From assembly GCA_021199405.1 (NCBI GenBank), contig JAJQID010000156.1, positions 1 to 12,585 of the forward strand: 12,585 nt of DNA. Reading direction: 5' to 3'. Shown here in pieces: positions 6,432-12,585 of the stretch (positions are counted from its first letter, which is position 1; every line of letters begins with the position of its first letter). The notes beneath the pieces are model-generated. The model was given only the letters and a program-made list of their open reading frames with translations, had not been told where the DNA came from and ran no database searches. The position numbers and the translations under genes were made by a program. Source of the DNA: Lachnospiraceae bacterium (GTDB taxonomy: Bacteria; Bacillota; Clostridia; Lachnospirales; Lachnospiraceae).

Positions 6432-7706
6432 TTACTCAAAACATCTTCTCACGAGTTCAATTATAATATTCTGCTGCTCTTTAGTCATCTTATTGTCACT
6501 GGGCAGGCACAAACCTCTATGAAAAATATCCATCCCAACGTCCAGAGGTTTTCCATCCATTCCCAGACTGCCGCCAGCGATGTAAGCATTGGTCTTTCCT
6601 CTGCCGTTTCCTTCCCGGGTTACAAATCCATGGTTTCGATATATCGGCTGCATATGCATGGGTTTCCAGATAGGGCGTCCCTCCGCGTTATATTTCGCCA
6701 GAGTCTCCAGAATTTCAGTCGGACAACTCTTACCATGCTCTGGAATAAACAATGCTTCCTGCTCTCCTCTGACCTGCTGGCACATAGCTGCCTCGTCGAT
6801 CAAAAGACAGGAGAGCCAATAATTAGGCTCAGAATTTCCCCCATCAAAGGGATTCATCTGCACAGGAAGCCCCTGAAATCCTTCCTGATATCTGTAATAA
6901 ATTGCCTTTTTCTGCGCAATATGCTCCTCCAAATATGGGAACTGCCCCCGCACAACCCCGGCGATCACATTGCTCATCCGATAATTGTAACCCAGTTCCT
7001 CATGCTGATACCAGGGTGCGTTCTCCCTGGACTGGGTGGACCATTTTCTCACCTTATTGGCATCCTCAAGGCTGTTCGTCAGATACATGCCACCGCTGGA
7101 ACCTGTGATAATCTTATTACCGTTAAAGCTGATTGCATTATACTCTCCGAAATTTCCTGTCTGAATTCCCTTATAGGTTGCCCCCAGAGATTCTGCAGCG
7201 TCCTCTATCAAAACCGCTCCATGCTCCCGGCAAATTGCACGAAGTTCATCAAGCCTTCCCGGTGTGCCATACAAATGCGCTGCCACCACCACACGAACCT
7301 GGGGATAAAGAGTGAATGCTTTTTCCAGGGCAACTGGATCCATATTCCAGGTATCATACTCCGTATCAATAAAGACCGGCACTCCACCCTCGTAGACTAC
7401 AGGATTCACTGTCGCATCAAAAGTCATATCTGAACAGAATATCTTCTCACCCGGTTTCACCCCGGCCAGCTTCACCGCCATATGCATGGCAGCTGTTCCA
7501 CATGAAAGAGCCACAGCATACTGGCAGCCAATCTTCCGGCATGCCAGATTTTCTACTTCATTAATATTCTCACCCACTGTTGACATCCAGTTGGTATCAT
7601 AGGCTTCCTTTACATATTCTAACTCTGGACCATGCATGGTAGGCGACGATAGCCATACCTTTGAAGGAAAAGGGGCTATCTCACTTGTTTTTAACGCTGA
7701 AAACAA
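6432..7706 (-). CDS. DegT/DnrJ/EryC1 aminotransferase, PglE/LegC-like, TTG start
   Basis: A PLP-dependent aminotransferase of 424 residues. It would put an amino group on C4 of the 4-keto-6-deoxy UDP-sugar made by the upstream dehydratase. The N-terminal VWLSSPTMHG and EAYDTNW segments are typical of PglE/LegC enzymes. ALSCGTAAMHMA lies in the substrate/PLP phosphate region, IEDAAESLGA (168-177) holds the PLP-binding aspartate D169, and SFNGNKIIT holds the Schiff-base lysine K198. The start is set at TTG because GAGG lies 8 bases upstream. The longer frame would run 30 codons back into the dehydratase gene with no ribosome binding site and no homology-like sequence. TAA of the dehydratase gene overlaps this ribosome binding site, so the two genes are translationally linked. 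Exact sugar stereochemistry cannot be told from motifs. Confidence 0.94.
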   Translation of the reverse strand: MFSALKTSEIAPFPSKVWLSSPTMHGPELEYVKEAYDTNWMSTVGENINEVENLACRKIGCQYAVALSCGTAAMHMAVKLAGVKPGEKIFCSDMTFDATVNPVVYEGGVPVFIDTEYDTWNMDPVALEKAFTLYPQVRVVVAAHLYGTPGRLDELRAICREHGAVLIEDAAESLGATYKGIQTGNFGEYNAISFNGNKIITGSSGGMYLTNSLEDANKVRKWSTQSRENAPWYQHEELGYNYRMSNVIAGVVRGQFPYLEEHIAQKKAIYYRYQEGFQGLPVQMNPFDGGNSEPNYWLSCLLIDEAAMCQQVRGEQEALFIPEHGKSCPTEILETLAKYNAEGRPIWKPMHMQPIYRNHGFVTREGNGRGKTNAYIAGGSLGMDGKPLDVGMDIFHRGLCLPSDNKMTKEQQNIIIELVRRCFE

Positions 7707-7710
7707 TGTT

Positions 7711-9582
7711 TTATCCTCGATTCTTCTGATATTGATAGGTCGGCACCACTGACTGAATGACAGCACGAATGTCGCTTGTCTCATCATTGGCGGCTGCATC
7801 CAGTACTTTCAACTGCTTCTCAAACTGCTCCCTGTCAAAGTCAATGGGCTTGCCAATGTAAATCTTCTGATTGGCCGTTTTCTGCAGGCCTTCCTCATTC
7901 ATCAGAAGTTCCTCATACATCTTCTCCCCCGGACGAAGGCCGGTGAATTTAATTTCAATATCTTCCCCTACACGATGTCCGGACAGCTTAATCAGGTTCT
8001 CCGCCAGATCCAGAATCTTCACAGGTTCTCCCATATCCAGCACAAAGATTTCGCCGCCCTTCGCGTAGGCGCCCGCCTGCAGCACCAGCGATACCGCCTC
8101 GGAGATAGTCATAAAATACCGGATGATATCCGGATGGGTAACCGTCACCGGACCCCCCTCCTCTATTTGTTTTTTGAACAGAGGAATGACGCTGCCGTTG
8201 CTGCCCAGCACGTTGCCAAAACGAACCGCCACGAAATTGGTTTCCGACTTTTCGTTCATCATCTGCACTACCATTTCACACAGCCGCTTGCTGGCGCCCA
8301 TCACATTGGTTGGGTTGACCGCCTTGTCAGTGGAGATCAGCACAAACTTTTCCACGCCGTATTTGTCAGCAGCTCTGGCTGTCTTGTACGTGCCCATGAC
8401 GTTATTTTTGATGGCTTCTCTGGGACTGTCCTCCATCAGCGGCACATGCTTGTGAGCCGCCGCATGATAGACAATCTGAGGATGATAGGTTTCCATGATA
8501 TTTTCTATTCTGGCGGTATTTCTTACAGAGGCAATCAGCGTTTTCAGATCCAGCTCCGGATAATTTCTGATCAGTTCCTGCTGAATGTCATAAGCGTTAT
8601 TTTCATAAATATCCACAATAATCAGCTGCTTTGGATTGTGAGCGGCGACCTGTCTGCAAAGCTCACTGCCGATGGAACCGCCGCCTCCGGTGACCAACAC
8701 TACTTTTCCGCTGACATACCCCAGAATCTCTTCCACATTAATCTGAATAGGCTCCCGTCCCAACAGATCCTCGATCTCCACATCCTTTAATTTTGCGATA
8801 GACACATCCTCGTTGATCAACTGATACATGCCGGGCAAAGTTACAACCTTGCAGCCACTCTCCTTGCATATCTCCAGAAATTCCTTCTTCGTCTGTGCGG
8901 ATGCGGAGGGAATGGTAAAAATAATCTCATCAATCCGGTATTGCTGCGCAGCATCAATGATTTTGTTCCTGCCGCCCACGATGGGAATACCGCGCATATA
9001 TTTTCCCTGTCTGGAGGGATCATCGTCAATCAGACATTGAATCTTCATATTCACATATCTGCTGATCTCCACTTCCCGGATGATGGCATTAGCAGCCTCT
9101 CCCGCACCAATCAGCATGACGTTCTTCATGGAACGCTTGTCCGCTGTGCCTGCAGAATGGAAACTCTTAAGGATTCGCCCGCCAAAACGATATATACTGA
9201 CCAGTCCAAAAAGCATAAACCAGTACAAAACATGATAGCTTCTTGGCATATACAATGGCAGCGCATAAGAAACAATCAACTGTAAAGCTACAGAACAAAG
9301 GGTCGCACAGATAATCTTTACCAGTTCATTGGTACTCGCGTATTCCCACACACTGCTGTAAAGCTTAAAAAGAAAAAAAAGAGCAATCGTAGTTACAATA
9401 GTTATAGGCAGCAGACGAACGTAATGCTCCAGAAATTCCGGTGTAATCGAATTAAAACTGAATTCAAACCGGATATAAATTGCCATAAAAGAGGCGATAA
9501 CGACGAACAGAATATCAAAAAAAACCATAACAAAAAGACGGTCAGATACAATATTCGTTTTTCCCTTCTTTTGGATCCGCAT
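7711..9582 (-). CDS. Membrane-anchored nucleotide-sugar 4,6-dehydratase (PglF/CapD/FlaA1 family)
   Basis: Probably converts UDP-GlcNAc to the UDP-4-keto-6-deoxy sugar, the first step of bacillosamine-type synthesis. About 145 N-terminal residues form four membrane helices. A CoA-binding-like Rossmann domain follows (VMLIGAGEAANA), then the extended-SDR dehydratase domain (TGGGGSIGSELCRQ). Numbered from the longest possible start (9600), the SDR tyrosine position is Met434 (VMGASK, K438) and the catalytic set is T424-D425-K426 in ISTDKAVNP. This is the arrangement described for PglF-type enzymes. Length is normal for the long, membrane-bound form. Three starts are possible: GTG 9600, ATG 9588 and ATG 9582. 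AGAGG (9593-9597) is 10 bases from the last and 4 from the middle one, and overlaps the first, so 9582 is a mild preference. It is the first gene after a terminator and candidate promoter. Confidence 0.94.
   Translation of the reverse strand: MRIQKKGKTNIVSDRLFVMVFFDILFVVIASFMAIYIRFEFSFNSITPEFLEHYVRLLPITIVTTIALFFLFKLYSSVWEYASTNELVKIICATLCSVALQLIVSYALPLYMPRSYHVLYWFMLFGLVSIYRFGGRILKSFHSAGTADKRSMKNVMLIGAGEAANAIIREVEISRYVNMKIQCLIDDDPSRQGKYMRGIPIVGGRNKIIDAAQQYRIDEIIFTIPSASAQTKKEFLEICKESGCKVVTLPGMYQLINEDVSIAKLKDVEIEDLLGREPIQINVEEILGYVSGKVVLVTGGGGSIGSELCRQVAAHNPKQLIIVDIYENNAYDIQQELIRNYPELDLKTLIASVRNTARIENIMETYHPQIVYHAAAHKHVPLMEDSPREAIKNNVMGTYKTARAADKYGVEKFVLISTDKAVNPTNVMGASKRLCEMVVQMMNEKSETNFVAVRFGNVLGSNGSVIPLFKKQIEEGGPVTVTHPDIIRYFMTISEAVSLVLQAGAYAKGGEIFVLDMGEPVKILDLAENLIKLSGHRVGEDIEIKFTGLRPGEKMYEELLMNEEGLQKTANQKIYIGKPIDFDREQFEKQLKVLDAAANDETSDIRAVIQSVVPTYQYQKNRG
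7715..7718 (-). promoter_or_regulatory. Ribosome binding site for the TTG start of the aminotransferase
   Basis: GAGG sits within the last two sense codons of the dehydratase gene, just before its TAA, and 8 bases from a TTG. There is no ATG or GTG in frame at a suitable distance, so this site decides the unusual TTG start at 7706. Confidence 0.65.
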
Positions 9583-9631
9583 CCGCATTCCACCTCTCAC
9601 AACTGTTTAATTTACCATAATTTTTCATCAA

Positions 9632-9660
9632 AGTATAGCTTTTATCCGTACATTTTTTAA
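9632..9660 (-). promoter_or_regulatory. Candidate sigma-A-type promoter of the glycan operon
   Basis: On the minus strand TTAAAA (9655-9660) and TATACT (9632-9637) are separated by 17 bases. The -10 matches TATAAT at five of six positions; the -35 is weak (four of six to TTGACA). It lies about 45-50 bases before the dehydratase start and downstream of the terminator of the preceding unit, which is where a promoter is needed. The surrounding AT-richness means chance matches are easy. Confidence 0.45.
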
Positions 9661-9748
9661 AAAGGCAGACAAAAATTTCTAATTTAAAATTCAGGCTGTG
9701 AAAATCAGTATACTATCAGGATGTAATAAAACTGTTAAATTATTCCTC

Positions 9749-9795
9749 AAAAAAACAGGCACGGCTTCCAGTCATTCCAGTAAGCCAGTGCCTGG
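9749..9795 (-). terminator. Intrinsic terminator after the glgB-mscS unit
   Basis: Read on the minus strand, the arms at 9782-9794 and 9756-9767 form a 12-base-pair stem (CAGGCAC and GGCTT pairing with AAGCC and GTGCCTG, one bulged T). The loop is 14 bases, followed by seven T residues (9749-9755). It begins about 47 bases after the stop of the channel gene. There is no T run on the other side, so it works in the minus direction only and should insulate the glycan operon. Confidence 0.88.
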
Positions 9796-9841
9796 TCTCC
9801 TGATTCAATTTTTGACGTCTGCCTCTTTCGCGTTCTCCCCG

Positions 9842-10744
9842 TCACGCCTCCGGTCTGGATTTTTTGGAATGTTTTTTGCCATCCTGCGGCAAAGCAGCAC
9901 TCACAGCAGTCGGAGAATCTGTGGAAATCATATGTACATCCATCTGTGGGAAAGGAATCGATATCCCGTTTTCATCCAGCGTCAGCTTCGTATTCTCTGT
10001 CAGCCGCCAGAAGGCTTCCCAATAGTCCTCTCCCTTCACCCAGGCACGCACCGTCAGATTTACACCGCTGTCAGCCAGCTCTGTAACCGCCACTAACATG
10101 GGCTCCTCCTTCAGGGTTGCCTCGTCATCCTCCAGCATTTTCATCAGGACATCCTTCGCCTTTTTCAGATCAGCGTCATAAGCAATGCTGACCGCCACAT
10201 CCACTCTGCGTTTCGCCCCTTTTGTCACATTGGTGATGCTGTTGTCACTGATGGTGCCGTTGGGAATGACCACAATCTTATTGTCCGCTGTGTGCAGATG
10301 AGTATAGAAGATCTGTATATCATCCACTGTTCCTTCCAGACCTGCTCCATGGGCTACAATATAGTCTCCCACCTGAAAAGGCTTCTGAAAAAGAAGCAGA
10401 ACACCGCCTGCCAGGTTGGTAAAGGCACCCTGCAACGCCAGACCAATAGCTACACTGGCGGAGGCAATCACAGCCAGAAGGCTGGCCGTATCAAAGCCAA
10501 ACATCTCCAGAATTGTAAATATCAGGATCACATACAGTCCAATATTGACCGCGGAATCCAGAAAGGTGATCACGCCCTTCTCCGCGCTGTGCCTTTCCAG
10601 CAGTCTGCGCAGCTGCTTACGCACAAATTTAATCAGCTTTGTGCCAACGCCGTAGGTAATTGCCGCGGTGATCAGTTTCATGAGAAAATTCATGACAACT
10701 GAAAATAAAGATGAAGTTTCATATAAATCCAGAAAGCTGATCAT
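9842..10744 (-). CDS. MscS-family small-conductance mechanosensitive channel
   Basis: A 300-residue membrane channel expected to open under membrane tension and release solutes on hypo-osmotic shock. Length is close to that of E. coli MscS (286). Three hydrophobic segments are seen at about 13-37, 65-85 and 88-118. The third is the pore helix, rich in Gly and Ala (ASASVAIGLALQGAFTNLAGG), followed by the family signature LLLFQKPFQVGDYI (116-129). The beta domain with VVIPNGTISDNSITN (158-172) and the C-terminal GISIPFPQMDVH (260-271) are intact. A hydrophilic tail of about 29 residues ending in KKHSKKSRPEA follows. GGGAG lies just before the ATG. The gene starts 37 bases after glgB with no terminator between, so the two are likely co-transcribed; no functional link to glycogen is evident. 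Confidence 0.95.
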   Translation of the reverse strand: MISFLDLYETSSLFSVVMNFLMKLITAAITYGVGTKLIKFVRKQLRRLLERHSAEKGVITFLDSAVNIGLYVILIFTILEMFGFDTASLLAVIASASVAIGLALQGAFTNLAGGVLLLFQKPFQVGDYIVAHGAGLEGTVDDIQIFYTHLHTADNKIVVIPNGTISDNSITNVTKGAKRRVDVAVSIAYDADLKKAKDVLMKMLEDDEATLKEEPMLVAVTELADSGVNLTVRAWVKGEDYWEAFWRLTENTKLTLDENGISIPFPQMDVHMISTDSPTAVSAALPQDGKKHSKKSRPEA

Positions 10745-10781
10745 ATCTCTCCCGTGTTTTCTTCAAAAATGAAACATTATT

Positions 10782-12585
10782 TTAAGCCTGCTTTTTCTTT
10801 TTGGGAACCGCCTTTTTGGTGTAGGTGGCAGGCTTTTCCTCCGCCTCCGCAGTCTTTTTTCTGCCTCTTTTTTCCGAAGCCGCCGCCGTTTTTTCCAGCT
10901 CCATCTTTTCCGTTTCTGTTTTTTCCGGCTCTGGCGTCACCTCAAAGATTGCCGCTGACTGAGGTGCGATATTCAGGTTAATGGAATAGGGCTGATCGTC
11001 CCAGGCTACTTTCTTTGCCTTCTTCACCCGTGGGTTCACATTGCCGCCACCACCGTATTTCACGGCATCTGTGTTAATAATTTCCTTATACTTTCCCGCC
11101 CACGGAACACCCGCGGTCATCTGTCTGGCAACACCACTGAAGTTGGCAACCACAAACAACGCCTTATCATTGGTCGCTCCCTTTCTCACAAAGGCAACGT
11201 AGCAGTCCTGCCAGCTGATGCAGTTGGTCCAGGCAAAGCCGTCAGGATGATTGTCCAGCTCATTGAGTGCCCTGCTGCTCCTGTAAAGAGCGTTCAGATC
11301 CTTCATCAGGGTCTTGACGCCCAGATGATATTTATACTGCAATAAGTCAAGGTTGACAGCCCGCTGCTCGGAAAACTCCTGATACTCTCCGATATCCTGC
11401 CCCATGAATAAAAGCTTCTTGCCAGGATGCATCATCATGTAAGCGTAGGTAATACGCAGAGCCGCGAACCGCTGGTCCTCATCCCCTGGCATTTTGCCAA
11501 CCATAGTGCCCTTGCCGTGTACGGCCTCGTCATGACTGAACGCCAGCATATACTGCTCACTGTATGCGTACATCATGGAGAAGGTCAGCTGATTATGTTT
11601 GTAGGAGCGAAAATACGGATCAGCCTTAATATAGTCGATAAAATCGTTCATGTAGCCCATATTCCACTTATAGTCAAAGCCTAACCCGCCGTCCTCCATT
11701 CTGCCGGTCACCATGGGCCAGGCAGTAGATTCCTCCGCGATCATCAGCGTATGGGGATTGCGCTTGTGGACGATAGAATTGGTATGCTTAAAGAACTCCA
11801 CCGCATCCAGATTTTCCTTGCCGCCGTAAATATTGGGAATCCAGCCGCCGTCCTCTCTGCCGTAATCCAGGTAAAGCATACTGGCTACCGCATCCACTCT
11901 CAGGCCGTCCACGTGATAGTTTTCAATCCAGTACAGAGCATTGGCAATCAGATAATTGGAAACCTGAGGTCTTGCATAATTGTAAACCAGTGTCCCCCAG
12001 TGAGGATGGGAACCCTTTCTCGGATCAAAATGCTCATACAGACAGGTCCCGTCAAAATTGGAAAGACCATAGCTGTCCCTTGGAAAATGAGCAGGCACCC
12101 AGTCCAGAATCACGCCAATGCCGGCCTTATGGAGCTTATTGACAAAGGCCGCAAAATCCTCCGGCCTGCCATATCTGCTGGTAGGGGAATAATAGCCAAT
12201 CACCTGATAGCCCCAGCTGGCGTCCAGCGGGTGCTCACTGACAGGCATCAGCTCCACATGGGTGTAGCCCAGGTCCTTTACGTAATCAATCAGCTTGTCT
12301 GCAAGGACAGTATAATTCAGATATTCGTTGTTCTCTCCTCTGGCGACAGAGCCCAGATATACCTCATATACGCTGATGGGACTGTCCGGACTCTGAGTCT
12401 TTGCCCGGTTTTTAATCCACTCCTCATCATCCCACTGATAATGGCTGATATCCGTGACTACAGAGGCAGTATTGGGACGAAGCTCGCTGTAATAAGCATA
12501 TGGATCGGATTTCAAATAGGTCAGGCCGCCCTTGGCTTTGATCTCAAATTTATAAACGGCTCCCTCCAGAATGCTTGGCACAAAC
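10782..12585 (-). CDS. glgB: 1,4-alpha-glucan branching enzyme, N-terminus cut by window edge
   Basis: Makes alpha-1,6 branches in glycogen in the cytoplasm (GH13). The visible part is about 600 residues, and the frame stays open to the right edge. The first codons read FVPSILEGAVYKFEI, which fits the end of the N-terminal CBM48-like domain, so roughly a hundred or more residues are missing. Counting from the valine at 12581, the catalytic residues are D230 (GLRVDAVASM), E283 (MIAEEST) and D351 (SHDEAVHGKG). The substrate-site regions DWVPAHFP (160-167) and GYYSPTSRYG (129-138) are also intact. The C-terminal beta domain ends near IAPQSAAIFEV (538-548). A tail of about 50 residues rich in Lys, Glu and Ala follows, which family members usually lack. 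The gene appears to form one unit with the channel gene. Confidence 0.96.
   Translation of the reverse strand, partial: FVPSILEGAVYKFEIKAKGGLTYLKSDPYAYYSELRPNTASVVTDISHYQWDDEEWIKNRAKTQSPDSPISVYEVYLGSVARGENNEYLNYTVLADKLIDYVKDLGYTHVELMPVSEHPLDASWGYQVIGYYSPTSRYGRPEDFAAFVNKLHKAGIGVILDWVPAHFPRDSYGLSNFDGTCLYEHFDPRKGSHPHWGTLVYNYARPQVSNYLIANALYWIENYHVDGLRVDAVASMLYLDYGREDGGWIPNIYGGKENLDAVEFFKHTNSIVHKRNPHTLMIAEESTAWPMVTGRMEDGGLGFDYKWNMGYMNDFIDYIKADPYFRSYKHNQLTFSMMYAYSEQYMLAFSHDEAVHGKGTMVGKMPGDEDQRFAALRITYAYMMMHPGKKLLFMGQDIGEYQEFSEQRAVNLDLLQYKYHLGVKTLMKDLNALYRSSRALNELDNHPDGFAWTNCISWQDCYVAFVRKGATNDKALFVVANFSGVARQMTAGVPWAGKYKEIINTDAVKYGGGGNVNPRVKKAKKVAWDDQPYSINLNIAPQSAAIFEVTPEPEKTETEKMELEKTAAASEKRGRKKTAEAEEKPATYTKKAVPKKKKQA

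Noticed and set aside
6519..7433. A 304-codon open frame on the plus strand.
   Set aside because: It lies antisense to the clearly conserved aminotransferase gene, has no recognisable motif, and reads as low-quality antisense translation.
7707..7799. Thirty extra N-terminal codons on the aminotransferase.
   Set aside because: They lie within the dehydratase coding sequence, have no ribosome binding site, and family members start just before the VWLSSP segment.
7975..8790. A 271-codon open frame on the plus strand.
   Set aside because: It is antisense to the dehydratase gene and rich in His, Arg and Gln as expected for a reverse reading; no domain is recognisable.
9707..9712. A second TATACT hexamer on the minus strand that might be another -10 box.
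   Set aside because: No acceptable -35 lies 16-18 bases upstream.
1..12585. Search by eye for tRNA/rRNA, insertion sequences, CRISPR repeats and attachment sites.
   Set aside because: No such element was seen; the gaps are short and the genes tightly packed on one strand.

Overview
The window looks like the chromosome of a Gram-positive, low-to-moderate GC anaerobe of the Clostridia, most likely a gut Lachnospiraceae relative. This is an inference from strong AGGAGG-type ribosome binding sites, frequent GTG/TTG starts, a glgB next to an MscS-type channel gene, and the style of the surface-glycan genes. All twelve supported genes lie on the minus strand, so transcription runs from high to low coordinates. 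No RNA gene, mobile element or CRISPR array is visible.

Two transcription units can be separated. The upstream unit (about 12585 to 9842) carries the 3' part of glgB (glycogen branching enzyme, running off the right edge) and an MscS-family mechanosensitive channel. It ends in a clear intrinsic terminator (9749-9795). A candidate promoter follows (9632-9660), and then ten tightly packed genes of a surface polysaccharide or glycan locus that runs off the left edge.

The first four glycan genes form a Pgl-like set. They encode a membrane-anchored nucleotide-sugar 4,6-dehydratase (PglF/CapD type), a DegT/PglE-type aminotransferase, a small phosphoglycosyl transferase (PglC type) and a PglD-like hexapeptide N-acyltransferase. 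Together they would make a UDP-2,4-diamino-2,4,6-trideoxy sugar, N-acylate it, and place it as the first sugar on undecaprenyl phosphate. Next come an acyl carrier protein and an FkbH-type HAD-IIIC phosphatase/acyltransferase. In polyketide pathways this pair makes glyceryl-S-ACP from 1,3-bisphosphoglycerate. Here it sits among glycan genes and suggests that an ACP-bound three-carbon acyl group is used to decorate the glycan. The PglD-ACP-FkbH stretch is visibly more AT-rich than the genes that follow.

Downstream are a small VOC/glyoxalase-fold protein, a GT4 glycosyltransferase, a hexapeptide O-acyltransferase and a GT2 glycosyltransferase cut by the left edge. No flippase, polymerase or chain-length regulator is in view; if present they should lie beyond the left edge. 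The most interesting part of the window is the FkbH-ACP module coupled to a bacillosamine-type pathway. Its chemistry is inferred, not shown.
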